This document shows positions 53,920-62,328 of a DNA stretch of 64,000 nt, in pieces (positions within the stretch are counted from its first letter, which is position 1; the number at the start of each line of letters is the position of its first letter). Both the position numbers and the translations under genes were made by a program. The notes under the pieces are model-generated. The model did not search any database and was not told the origin of the DNA. It was given only the letters and a program-made list of their open reading frames with translations. This DNA is from Saccharofermentans sp. (lineage in GTDB: Bacteria; Bacillota_A; Clostridia; Saccharofermentanales; Saccharofermentanaceae). The stretch is taken from assembly GCA_024695565.1 (NCBI GenBank), contig JAILHX010000079.1, forward strand, positions 1 to 64,000, written 5' to 3'.

Positions 53920-55059
53920 ATGGCCGGAAACACAAATACAGCTTCAGTATCAACACCTCTATCTGTGATCATAATCGGTTGCGGAAGAGTTGCCGTAAAG
54001 CATCTTAAGGCCATCTCGAAGCTCAAGAACTTAGAGCTCAAAGCAGTCGTTGACGTTAATGAGGAATCGGCAAAGAAGCTCTTAGGCTCTGTTAAGGGGT
54101 TCGCAAACACTAAGATATTCAGCGACTACAAAGAAGCCATAGATGAAGTTAAGCCTTCCATCGTATCCGTAACGGTTCCTTCCGGCCTTCACTTCCAGAT
54201 TGCCAAGTATGCCATGGAGCACGGATCCAATCTCCTCCTCGAGAAGCCTATGACCATGTCAGTTTCTGAGGCGCGCGATATTTTCGAGCTCTCGAACAAG
54301 ACAGGCCTCAAGATCGCCATGGGCCACATCTACCGCTATCTCCCTGTCGTAGGTCTTGTAAGAGACGATATCGCCAAGGGTGAATACGGCAAGGTAACTC
54401 ACGGAACGATCTACGTCCGCTGGGGCCATGACGAGGAATACTACAGAAGCGCAGCATGGCGCGGAACCTGGAAGAGTGACGGCGGCGCCCTCATGAACCA
54501 GACAATCCATGCCATCGACCTTCTCATATGGCTTATGGGTTCAGAACCCGAAGAAGCTACTTCCATGATCGCACAGCGCTTAAGAAATATCGAAGCAGAA
54601 GATCTCGGAATGGCTGTCTTAAGACTTGAGAACGGCGCACTTGCCCAGATCGAAGGAACGACCGCTACAAATCCCGCAAAGCACACAGCCGAGTTCTCTG
54701 TCTTCTGTGAGAAAGGCCAGCTCAGCATGGGTCTTGATTCAGGAAAGCCCCACATCAACATCTGCAAGTTCCTGCCCAACGGCAAGATCAAGAAGCTTAA
54801 CGGCTACTATATCCGCAAACAATTCAAGACAGGCGGCATGTTCTCATACAAGTGCGCCCTTAATCCGCACCTCGGAATCTATAAAGATCTTGCCGATTCC
54901 ATCATCGAAATCAAGAATCCCATAGCAGACGCATACTCCGGATTCTCCTCTGTCGACACGCTTTTGGGCATATACAAATCTGCCAAAGAGGGTCACCCGG
55001 TCAAGCTCCCCCTGGAAGGCGATTTCAATTCAATTGATATGTCTGAATTTTTTAAGTAA
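53920..55059 (+). CDS. Gfo/Idh/MocA family NAD(P)-dependent oxidoreductase
   Basis: 379 aa from the ATG at 53920, which has GGAGG upstream; a longer frame from 53860 lacks a site. Rossmann N-terminus VIIGCGRVAVKHLKAI, VTVPSGLHF, LLEKPMTMS (the conserved EKP) and the C-terminal GGALMNQTIHAIDLLIWLMG with the catalytic His. The family oxidises or reduces sugars and cyclitols; homologues in cell-surface sugar pathways are common. The substrate cannot be stated. It is monocistronic and followed by tRNA-Lys. Confidence 0.9.
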   Translation: MAGNTNTASVSTPLSVIIIGCGRVAVKHLKAISKLKNLELKAVVDVNEESAKKLLGSVKGFANTKIFSDYKEAIDEVKPSIVSVTVPSGLHFQIAKYAMEHGSNLLLEKPMTMSVSEARDIFELSNKTGLKIAMGHIYRYLPVVGLVRDDIAKGEYGKVTHGTIYVRWGHDEEYYRSAAWRGTWKSDGGALMNQTIHAIDLLIWLMGSEPEEATSMIAQRLRNIEAEDLGMAVLRLENGALAQIEGTTATNPAKHTAEFSVFCEKGQLSMGLDSGKPHINICKFLPNGKIKKLNGYYIRKQFKTGGMFSYKCALNPHLGIYKDLADSIIEIKNPIADAYSGFSSVDTLLGIYKSAKEGHPVKLPLEGDFNSIDMSEFFK

Positions 55060-55067
55060 AATAAGTG

Positions 55068-55096
55068 TTGACTTGTAAAACCCTAATAGCTATAAT
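55068..55096 (+). promoter_or_regulatory. Promoter of tRNA-Lys
   Basis: TTGACT (55068-55073), a 17-nt spacer and a perfect TATAAT (55091-55096), 17 nt before the tRNA 5' end. Confidence 0.75.
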
Positions 55097-55113
55097 AACT
55101 GACGTTGCTTAAC

Positions 55114-55189
55114 GCACCTCTAGCTCAGATGGTAGAGCAACTGACTCTTAATCAGTGGGCCCAGGGTTCGAGTCCCTGGAGGTGCACCA
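55114..55189 (+). tRNA. tRNA-Lys (anticodon CTT)
   Basis: 76 nt with an encoded CCA. Acceptor stem GCACCTC/GAGGTGC, D arm GCTCAGATGGTAGAGC, anticodon stem ACTGA/TCAGT with loop CTCTTAA (anticodon CTT, reads AAG), T arm CAGGG-TTCGAGT-CCCTG. A hairpin terminator follows. No duplicated 3' end (attachment site) was seen nearby. Confidence 0.97.
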
Positions 55190-55196
55190 ACATAAA

Positions 55197-55232
55197 GAAG
55201 GCTGACTTGATAGAAGTCGGCCTTTATTTTTT
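55197..55232 (+). terminator. Terminator after tRNA-Lys
   Basis: Stem AAGGCTGACTT / AAGTCGGCCTT (one wobble) with a GATAG loop, followed by TATTTTTT. It lies 8 nt past the tRNA CCA end. Confidence 0.85.
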
Positions 55233-55288
55233 GAATTTCGCATTCATAGTTCTCCGGGTTTACGATTTTGCGTTTGTCTCCGGCGTTT

Positions 55289-55330
55289 TCCCGTTTAAAT
55301 TCCCGTTATATAACGGGAAAACTAACGGGA
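55289..55330. repeat. 42-nt imperfect palindrome centred on TCCCGTTATATAACGGGA
   Basis: A perfect 18-nt palindrome (55301-55318) is flanked by outer TCCCGTT (55289) and TAACGGGA (55323-55330) arms. Boxes of 7-8 nt repeat at 12 bp on the left side, echoing the box spacing of arrays 3 and 4 just downstream. Confidence 0.7.
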
Positions 55331-55374
55331 TTTTTGTTGGCCTAGGCTTCGATGTGTTTATCAGTATGTTCCCT

Positions 55375-55586
55375 AACGTATTTAAAAACGTATTTTTTGC
55401 CAAAATCGGGCAAAAATACGTTAGAGAATGCGTTTGGGAACGTATTCAAAAACGCATTTTCGGCCCAAAACAGGGAAAAATGCGTTGGAGAATGCGTTTG
55501 GGAACGTATTCAAAAACGCATTTTCGGCTGAAATCGGGGAAAAATGCGTTGGAGAATATGTTCGGGAACGTATCGGGAAACGCATT
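55375..55586. repeat. Palindrome array 3: paired 8-bp boxes, exact 64-bp period
   Basis: Fourteen AACGYATT / AATRCGTT-type boxes start at 55375, 55387, 55415, 55427, 55439, 55451, 55479, 55491, 55503, 55515, 55543, 55555, 55567 and 55579. Each full unit is two direct boxes 12 bp apart, a 20-nt interior, and two inverted boxes 12 bp apart (60 nt), then a 4-nt spacer. There are three complete units and a left half. No coding sequence is credible here. Confidence 0.9.
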
Positions 55587-55607
55587 CTGCCCGCCTCCCC
55601 CAAAAAA

Positions 55608-55714
55608 CTATGGCAAAAAGTATGGTCTAAGCCATAGTTTTTACCATAGAAATGCCCTCAAAACCTCGAAAACTATGGCAAAACATATGGCTGAAGCCAT
55701 AGTTTTTACCATAC
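55608..55714. repeat. Palindrome array 4: two CTATGGC/GCCATAG units, 65-bp period
   Basis: Two 42-nt units (55608-55649 and 55673-55714). Each has boxes CTATGGC and (G/A)TATGG(T/C) 12 bp apart, then inverted GCCATAG and ACCATA(G/C) 12 bp apart. The geometry is like array 3 but the box sequence is unrelated. The rest of the gap to 55794 is C/A-rich with nothing recognised. Confidence 0.8.
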
Positions 55715-55794
55715 TTTCCGCCAGCCGCGTGCTGCAGCCAACCACACAACGCCGATCGTTCAACGCCGCCCGCGACCCCAAAAAACAACGCAAC

Positions 55795-55824
55795 AAAAAA
55801 CCGCCTCTTAAATTAAAGAGGCGG
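55795..55824 (-). terminator. Terminator of the 55.8-60.3 kb operon
   Basis: On the minus strand CCGCCTCTT / AAGAGGCGG with loop TAATTT, followed by TTTTTT. It lies 27 nt after the stop of the Ala/Glu-rich gene. Confidence 0.88.
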
Positions 55825-55850
55825 CAATTATTGTTTGGTTAATACCGAAG

Positions 55851-56729
55851 TTACTCTTCTTCGCCCAGATCAAGGAATTCCTTGAAGTCATCGTAAGTCT
55901 CTTCAGCCGAAGCAATAGTAGCTTCACGCTTGTCATCCTTAACGAATCTCTCAGGATTGATCTCGGGAGCCTTAGTCTCTGTCTTCGGAGCAGGTTCTGA
56001 CTTAGGTTCTTCTTTAGTTTCTGCCTTCGGTTCTTCCTTAACTGCTTCTGCCGGCTTTTCGGATGCAGCGGTATCAGCAGCCGGCTGCTTCTCCTGCTTC
56101 TCAGCCGCATCTTCTGCAGGCTTTTCATCAGCAGACTTCTCTTCAACAGGAGCCTTATCAGCAGCTGCTTCAGCAGCGGGCTTATCCTCAGCCTTATTCT
56201 CAGCCTTATTCTCCGCTTTAGCTTCAGCTTCAGCAGCGGCAGCCTTCTCCTTGGCAGCACGCTCCTTTGCTTCTTCGTAAAGTCTTAACTGGAGCTGACG
56301 GCGCTCTTCACGGGCCTTCGCCTTAGCATCCTCTTCTGCCTTCTGCTGCTGTTCTGCAGCAAGGCTTTCTTCAATCTCCTTACGCTTCTCATCAGTAACC
56401 TTGCCCATGTTGGAAGACTTGAGATCGCTGATAGACTCGGAAGCGTGGACTGCTTTCTTCTTGATCTCATCCATCTTCTTCTTGCTCTCTGCCTGGGCAC
56501 GGGCTTCATCTTCAGCAACTTTGTTGCCGAGCGACTGGAGCTTGGCAAGTTCTTCAGGAGATACTGAAGGAGTTACGGAAGCAGAGATGGAATCCGGTTC
56601 AATTTTTACCTCACGGACTTCAACATCACCGACATCGGAAATGCTGAAGTCAGAAGCTGCTTCCTTGATCGTCTTGAAATCCGGAAGTTCAACACCCGGA
56701 AGTATTTCGTATTTCTTTTCTTCTCTCAT
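55851..56729 (-). CDS. Ala/Glu/Lys-rich low-complexity protein of the TerY-P cluster
   Basis: 292 aa with no recognised family. Residues 60-170 are strongly helical and charged (coiled-coil-like); 170-255 are a low-complexity Ala/Glu/Lys/Pro stretch with repeats such as AENKAENKAEDK and EEPKAETKEEPK; the C-terminus is acidic (FKEFLDLGEEE). No signal peptide or membrane helix. It follows the PP2C gene by 7 nt and ends at a strong terminator. The acidic C-terminus resembles that of the VWA protein (FMKFIDEDE). Possibly a scaffold or phospho-target of the triad (inference). Confidence 0.7.
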   Translation of the reverse strand: MREEKKYEILPGVELPDFKTIKEAASDFSISDVGDVEVREVKIEPDSISASVTPSVSPEELAKLQSLGNKVAEDEARAQAESKKKMDEIKKKAVHASESISDLKSSNMGKVTDEKRKEIEESLAAEQQQKAEEDAKAKAREERRQLQLRLYEEAKERAAKEKAAAAEAEAKAENKAENKAEDKPAAEAAADKAPVEEKSADEKPAEDAAEKQEKQPAADTAASEKPAEAVKEEPKAETKEEPKSEPAPKTETKAPEINPERFVKDDKREATIASAEETYDDFKEFLDLGEEE

Positions 56730-56736
56730 AAATCTA

Positions 56737-57801
56737 TCATCCTTTTAGTGATAAAACTAAAGCTATTATTCCTATAACGCACAATATAGATCCCGCGACA
56801 AGCATGACAACAGATATCTTGCTTATCTTCGAAGGTTCCTTAACTGTTTCTGTCTCAGTCTGCTTAGGCTCGGCAGCAGGCTTCTCTTCGCCTTCAGGTG
56901 CCTGTTCTTCAGTTCCTGCACACTTTCTGATTATCTCGTGCGCATTCATGAGTTCAGGTTTGATAGCCTGTGACAGTTCCTTAAATGTCTCGCCTGAAGA
57001 AGCAAACTTACCGGCCTCGCTCTCCAACTGATCGGGGTCAGGTGCTTTGGTGCCTTCGAAATACATGACACCGAAGCTTGCATCGTCACTGGCGTTGCTT
57101 GAACCTACGATAAACTTCTGTACGGTATCAAGCACTGATTTCTCTGCTTCTTCCCTGCCGGAAGCGAACGTCTCTGCCATCTTGGCTACAACGGGTTTAA
57201 CTAGTCCGGCTTCTTCGTTATATACGCTGTCCTGAACGCCGTCAGTCATGAGGGCGATCGCATGGACATCGTCAACAGTCGTCTTGAGAAGACGCATGTA
57301 ATTATCTGCATGAGCGGCAGTTACAAAATAAGTCTTGCCGTCCTTATCATTCTGAGGCATTGAGATGGGGCTTACACCGGAAGGTGAGATCCTTACGATA
57401 AGTCCGTCTCCGATGTGACCGATCATCATTCTTCTGTCCTTAACCGCGACAAAGAGCAATGTGCAGGACAGTCTGTCGATAACATCAATAGTGCGCTCTT
57501 CCATTATTCCCGCGAAAGCAACACGGAGCCTGGCCATAAGATAGCCTCTTACGGCCGCTTCCCTGTTCTCCGCAAATAAAGCATCGAAATGATCACAAAG
57601 AGTATCTGTGATTACATGAACGGCACAGTCAGAACCGAATCTGGCATCGGTATACTGCTTTCCGCCTGCACCGTCAGCGATGCATACTACAGAAACGCCG
57701 TTCCTGGTAACAGCATAAGACGCGTCCTCACAAGGAGTGCCGCGGTTAACGTGCTTATTACCAATGGTCGTAACAGCTCCGACTGTAATCCCTTTATACA
57801 T
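56737..57801 (-). CDS. PP2C-like phosphatase with C-terminal membrane anchor (TerY-P triad)
   Basis: 354 aa. PP2C-fold domain (about 1-255) with NRGTPCEDASYAV, CIADGAGGKQY, GHIGDGLIVRI and LMTDGVQDS, then NASDDASFGVM. A Pro/Glu linker and a C-terminal transmembrane helix (SVVMLVAGSILCVIGIIALVL) follow. It overlaps the VWA gene by 1 nt. With the VWA and kinase-like genes it matches the kinase/phosphatase/VWA signalling triads described near tellurite-type stress systems. Confidence 0.85.
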   Translation of the reverse strand: MYKGITVGAVTTIGNKHVNRGTPCEDASYAVTRNGVSVVCIADGAGGKQYTDARFGSDCAVHVITDTLCDHFDALFAENREAAVRGYLMARLRVAFAGIMEERTIDVIDRLSCTLLFVAVKDRRMMIGHIGDGLIVRISPSGVSPISMPQNDKDGKTYFVTAAHADNYMRLLKTTVDDVHAIALMTDGVQDSVYNEEAGLVKPVVAKMAETFASGREEAEKSVLDTVQKFIVGSSNASDDASFGVMYFEGTKAPDPDQLESEAGKFASSGETFKELSQAIKPELMNAHEIIRKCAGTEEQAPEGEEKPAAEPKQTETETVKEPSKISKISVVMLVAGSILCVIGIIALVLSLKG

Positions 57802-58532
57802 TACTCGTCCTCATCAATGAACTTCATGAAATCATCAACATCGACAGCTGTGCCTTGCGGAGTAGTGTCAATGTTATAAAGAGCATCGTCATTCATACCG
57901 GAAGATACGATCGAAGATGAAGACGAACCGAGGAATTCGAAAAGCTTTGCAAAGTCTGTTGAATTGATCGAGATAGGCTCATCTCTCTTGATGGAAAGTC
58001 TCTTGAGGCAATCGAAATCAACCCCTGAACCTACGCCGATATTGAAGACAACGAGTTTATCGTCGCGCTCAAGCTCGTTACAGGCCTTGATAGCGAGTTC
58101 CATATTCTGGATAGCATTGGGTCCCTGAGGAGCGCCGTCTGTGATAACTACGAGCCAGGGCTGGAAATACTTGATACCCATCTCCTTGTAGCCTTCCTTA
58201 CGTGCATTGAGAAGCTCTAACGCGGTAAGGACACCTTCACCGATAGGAGTAAGTGTTGTGGATGCCTTGATCTCCGGAAGACCCTTCTCCTTGGAGATCT
58301 TACCGAAAGGCATTACGATGTCGACCTTGGAACCGAATGTAACAATAGCAATGTCAGTAGAGGATCTTGTATCGTCATTAGCCTTGATCGAAGCCACAAA
58401 ATTCTGGAGACCCATGTTGAGCTGCTTAATCGGGGTTCCCATCATGGAACCGGATGTGTCTAATGCAAAACAGATCGGGAGTCTTCTTTTTGTGCTCGAA
58501 CCGAAATCGGAACTCGAAAAGTTTTCCAACAT
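57801..58532 (-). CDS. VWA-domain protein (TerY-like)
   Basis: 243 aa, essentially one von Willebrand A domain with an intact metal-ion-dependent adhesion site: DTSGSM, a conserved Thr in STTLTPIGEG, and VITDGAPQG. The N-terminus LPICFALDTSGSMMG is typical of TerY. The C-terminal tail is acidic. Located between the kinase-like and phosphatase genes, it is the expected protein-interaction member of the triad. Confidence 0.88.
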   Translation of the reverse strand: MLENFSSSDFGSSTKRRLPICFALDTSGSMMGTPIKQLNMGLQNFVASIKANDDTRSSTDIAIVTFGSKVDIVMPFGKISKEKGLPEIKASTTLTPIGEGVLTALELLNARKEGYKEMGIKYFQPWLVVITDGAPQGPNAIQNMELAIKACNELERDDKLVVFNIGVGSGVDFDCLKRLSIKRDEPISINSTDFAKLFEFLGSSSSSIVSSGMNDDALYNIDTTPQGTAVDVDDFMKFIDEDE

Positions 58533-58602
58533 AATAGTCCTCCGATAATAAGAGAAATAGAGTTATCCAATTGATTATATCAAACTATTAATGAGAGATA
58601 TA

Positions 58603-60330
58603 TCAGAACAGACCAAAAAACTTCTTCTTATTCTTTACGGAATCAGGAGCTGTCTGATTATCAGCAGGAGCGCCGGGCGCAGGAGCTGACTCAGGCTTGT
58701 TCTCACCTTCATCATCCAATCTAAGGGGTCTGAAAGCAGCGTTGCCGCCGACACTGGAAGAAACATAGCGGCCTGAAGGAGCGTTTGCGAATACTTTCTT
58801 CTCATATACGGGCCTGGGCTCAGATCTCTTAGCCTCAATAGCCTTCTTCTGCTCGTACTTCGCTCTGCCTTCCTGAATATTTACACTCTGCTGAATGTAA
58901 TTCTCGCGGGGGAACAGCTTATATGCTTCAGGATCATCATAAACAAACTTCTCAAGCTCGTTCTTATATTCCTGAACTGCAGCCTTCCACTCGACAGCCT
59001 CGTAAGACTTGCCTTCGCGGAAAGTATTATAGAGCATGATGCGCAGACGCTCAGGGAGATACTCCCAGATATGATCGTAACCGCCGAGCGGAATATGCTC
59101 GGTATCTGAATTATCAAGCGTATAAGGGAAGTTACGGTTTAAGATCTCTTCTCTTAAGGTCTCTGCACCGTTCCTGGTCGCATAAGGATGGAGACCGCAG
59201 AACAGGACTGAGAATACCAGCATGGCAATAGAATAGTCCTCATCCTTAAGTCTTCTGACAAATCCTGCGAAGTCCCTGCCCCAGAGTCTGGGATCGGTGA
59301 AATCTTCCGTTCCTACAGGACAAGGGAGATTTCCGACCTGAACACTGTCCATGTCGATCAGATACTGACATGTCGAAGAATAGATTAACGCGTTCTTGAG
59401 CTGGATATCACCTGCAATGACGTCATGCATATGAAGATAAAGATACTTCGAGATGAGTGACAGCAATGTATCGCAGACGTCGATCCTGGTCCAATAAGGA
59501 TAACGCTCTATCATTGCGTCGGGGCCGTCGAAAACATTGCTGAGCGTCGTTCCCTTACCCATAGGCATCGTATAGCCTACAGGCGCTCCCTGGAAGAATA
59601 ACAGGTGCTGCGGGATGCAGAATTCCGGAGAGGAAATGCCGAGTTCCGAGAGCTTCTTGAGCTTAGCCCATCTGAGAGGTGTGATAACGCCTTTGTGATA
59701 TATCTTCGCAACGAGCTTGGGGTTGTTGGTCGTAAATACCATTCCCTCAGCACCGCCGCTTAATCTCTTATCAAGAACAAACTTCTCGCCGCTATTTGCA
59801 GTTACCACGTCATTGATGCTGGCTCTTGCATCAGCATCAAGGAATGTATCGTTCTTAGCAAGTTTACTGAGAGGCGGCATAGGACATTCATCGATCATCT
59901 GCTGGATCGATGAATAGAATTCAAGTCCGTCTTTTGTAACGATTGCAATGTCACCGTTAAATACAGGAGACTTCTCATAGAGTCTCTTGGTGAAGATGCC
60001 GCGCTTGGTCGTGAGGATACATGATTCTGAGAGGTCTTTTACCTGTTCGATGAATTCTTCTGTATTGCATGTGTGAACCAGATGGAGTCTCTCTGTCTTA
60101 AGAAGACTCTGCATAAGCGAACGCATTGCATTCTGCGCATTCCTGTCCTTGGATGCCTGCTGATCAACAACACAATAATGGAGAAGCTTAAAAGTGTCGC
60201 TGACATAACAATCAATCCCCTTGTCACCAAAGAGATCGATCAATTCATTGATAGCCGGCGTATCGGAATACTCCATGATAACGGAGTAATCAAGAACGAT
60301 CGACAGATACTTACTTAATCCTTCGAACAT
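58603..60330 (-). CDS. Protein-kinase-like protein of the TerY-P triad
   Basis: 575 aa. The N-terminal 170 residues look like a separate alpha/beta domain, possibly PIN-like (VLDYSVIMEY, SCILTTKRGIF). From about 180 there is an atypical protein-kinase fold: glycine loop LSGGAEGMVF, VAKIYH lysine, catalytic-loop equivalent AGDIQLKNALI and a DMD in place of DFG (LIDMDSVQ). The kinase lacks the usual HRD histidine-arginine but keeps the Asp and Asn. The Pro-rich C-terminal tail is disordered. First gene of the operon with the VWA and PP2C genes. Confidence 0.8.
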   Translation of the reverse strand: MFEGLSKYLSIVLDYSVIMEYSDTPAINELIDLFGDKGIDCYVSDTFKLLHYCVVDQQASKDRNAQNAMRSLMQSLLKTERLHLVHTCNTEEFIEQVKDLSESCILTTKRGIFTKRLYEKSPVFNGDIAIVTKDGLEFYSSIQQMIDECPMPPLSKLAKNDTFLDADARASINDVVTANSGEKFVLDKRLSGGAEGMVFTTNNPKLVAKIYHKGVITPLRWAKLKKLSELGISSPEFCIPQHLLFFQGAPVGYTMPMGKGTTLSNVFDGPDAMIERYPYWTRIDVCDTLLSLISKYLYLHMHDVIAGDIQLKNALIYSSTCQYLIDMDSVQVGNLPCPVGTEDFTDPRLWGRDFAGFVRRLKDEDYSIAMLVFSVLFCGLHPYATRNGAETLREEILNRNFPYTLDNSDTEHIPLGGYDHIWEYLPERLRIMLYNTFREGKSYEAVEWKAAVQEYKNELEKFVYDDPEAYKLFPRENYIQQSVNIQEGRAKYEQKKAIEAKRSEPRPVYEKKVFANAPSGRYVSSSVGGNAAFRPLRLDDEGENKPESAPAPGAPADNQTAPDSVKNKKKFFGLF

Positions 60331-60465
60331 AAAAGCACTTCAAAACCTCTCCATTTGAGATTTTATACATAATCTTGATATAAATCAACAATATATATAA
60401 ACGAAAGTTGATTTTAGAGGACAAATAAAAATAGACAAAGACAAGAAAAATTGCTTTTTTACAAT

Positions 60466-62328
60466 TCAGTCGATACCGACTAATTTCATCAGATATTTGG
60501 CATTCGACTGCCTGCTGATCCCGGACGTCAGTTTGTAATCGAATGTGATGCCCGTATCCGTATAAGACTCCGAGAAATGATAGTACCTGATATTGCTGAA
60601 GTCATCTCTGGTCTTGTCGATCATTGCATAATCATGCGTTGTCATAAGTCCGCAGATGGAAGGCTTTGAGAGCTTCTTTAATACTGTAAGGGCACCCTCA
60701 GTCCTGTCATCTGAATTAGTTCCCCTGAATATCTCATCGATCAGGAACATGAGAGGCTTATTCTCACCTGCTGCATTCACGATGCCGGAGATCCTTAAGA
60801 GCTCTGCCTTGAACGTACTCATGTTCTCTTCAAGGCTGTCTACGATCCTCATGGAGCTCATTACCCTCATTCTTCCAAGCTTAAGGCTTGAAGCAGGAAC
60901 CAGACCGCCTGTAAGCGCCAATATTGTACATACGCCGACCGTTCTGATCATGGTTGTCTTACCTGACATGTTAGAACCTGTAATGATCGCAATATCCTTG
61001 TTGACCGTAACGGAATTGCTTACAACAGTCTCATGATCGATCAGAGGGTGAGCCAAGTCTGTTCCTTCAAAAACGCTGTTGTCTTCGGGCTTTTCGGAGT
61101 CTGCGAAAACAGGGAAAGAACTGTCAGGCAGTACAAGTCCCGTCTGCGCTGCACACATAAGTGATTCAAGTTCTGCAAGATCTGAGATCTGTGAAGGAAG
61201 ACTCTTGCCGTATTTAACTGCCCAGTTGCCGAGAAGGTATGAGATCAGGCAATCAAGTGGCGCAATCAGGTTAAGTATCAGAGCAAACAGAGGCTGGCTT
61301 CTGAGAGCAGCAAGTCTTAATACTGAGGTAAGTTTCTTCAAAGATTCAAATGCGCTCTTATGGCCGTCCTTGCCGCTGATAAGCGACTTGATAAGTTCGT
61401 TCTCAAATCCGCCTGCAACAATGATCTCATAAAGCTTTAAGATGGTCTTTACCTGGATAGGCATTCCCTCGCAGGCCTTGATGTACTTATCGTTAAATAC
61501 GTGTCCTACGATCCAGATGATGAAGTTGATGAGAAGACATGTCGGAACCGTTGCAAGAGCATAAGAAGGAACGGCAATAAAAGCTACCGGAACGCTAATC
61601 CAGACAGCGCATCCGATGATTCCGAGAACATTTGATATGGTCTTTGTTTTCGAGCCGTTAACAGCAAAATCAAGAAGGACTTTGGGGTCCTTGGTCATCT
61701 TGCCGCATCTTGCAGTTGCCTGATAATCCATGAGCACATCAGGCTTGGAGCAAAGCTCTGCAACTGCTGCCTGTCTTGCCTTAAGTTCATTTACGGAGAT
61801 GCCTGATACATGGGGCTTTAAGAGGCTGTCAGCAAATCTTCTTCTGCCAAATGACGTCTCTGAAACATTGAGGAGCGAGAACAGTGATTTCTTGCCGAAG
61901 AGATCAAGGTCAACACAATAATCGTGATCGGGATCTTCGAATTCTTTGCCGTACAATCTGTTCTTTGCAAAGCCTATATCTTCTGCCCTCTTAAGGCCCT
62001 TGACCGCGATGTTGCGCAGCTCGCTAAAATCGCCTTTGATCCTTGCGATATAAGAAGAATTGACCTTCTTAAGTTCGTTAAGATATTCAACCTTCGCTAT
62101 AATTCCGCCATGCACAAAACACAAAACGATAAACAGGACAAATATGAATCCTCCGGCTATATAGAGCGCAGGGATCTTACTTACGATGCCCCATACGATC
62201 GCTATTGCAGCACATACAAAAGATAATAACCTTAAAAATGATAAAATGCCGCTCTGCCTTTCGTATTTGGCAAGATCGGCAAGTATAACCTTTTCTTTCT
62301 CAATGTAGCGATTTAAATCAGCCTTCAT
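60466..62328 (-). CDS. Membrane-anchored MutS-family ATPase
   Basis: 620 aa from the ATG at 62328 (MKADLNRYIEKEK). The longer frame through 62559 is only the shadow of the sirtuin's Lys/Ala tail. Two transmembrane segments near the N-terminus (about 30-70) and a second pair (about 235-280) precede a MutS core and ATPase domain: ITGSNMSGKTTMIRTVG (Walker A), MFLIDEIFRGTNSDDR (Walker B/signature) and TTHDYAM. The mismatch-recognition domain I is absent, so it is not classical MutS; function is unknown. It overlaps the sirtuin stop by 11 nt. Confidence 0.85.
   Translation of the reverse strand: MKADLNRYIEKEKVILADLAKYERQSGILSFLRLLSFVCAAIAIVWGIVSKIPALYIAGGFIFVLFIVLCFVHGGIIAKVEYLNELKKVNSSYIARIKGDFSELRNIAVKGLKRAEDIGFAKNRLYGKEFEDPDHDYCVDLDLFGKKSLFSLLNVSETSFGRRRFADSLLKPHVSGISVNELKARQAAVAELCSKPDVLMDYQATARCGKMTKDPKVLLDFAVNGSKTKTISNVLGIIGCAVWISVPVAFIAVPSYALATVPTCLLINFIIWIVGHVFNDKYIKACEGMPIQVKTILKLYEIIVAGGFENELIKSLISGKDGHKSAFESLKKLTSVLRLAALRSQPLFALILNLIAPLDCLISYLLGNWAVKYGKSLPSQISDLAELESLMCAAQTGLVLPDSSFPVFADSEKPEDNSVFEGTDLAHPLIDHETVVSNSVTVNKDIAIITGSNMSGKTTMIRTVGVCTILALTGGLVPASSLKLGRMRVMSSMRIVDSLEENMSTFKAELLRISGIVNAAGENKPLMFLIDEIFRGTNSDDRTEGALTVLKKLSKPSICGLMTTHDYAMIDKTRDDFSNIRYYHFSESYTDTGITFDYKLTSGISRQSNAKYLMKLVGID

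Noticed and set aside
55114..55330. Integration of a mobile element at tRNA-Lys
   Set aside because: No integrase gene and no duplicated tRNA 3' end were found downstream within the window, so no attachment site can be claimed.
55105..55842. 245-codon plus-strand open frame after the Gfo/Idh/MocA gene
   Set aside because: It runs through the tRNA-Lys gene, its terminator and arrays 3-4. The translation is a repeat artefact (KNAFxAEIG-type blocks) without a ribosome site.
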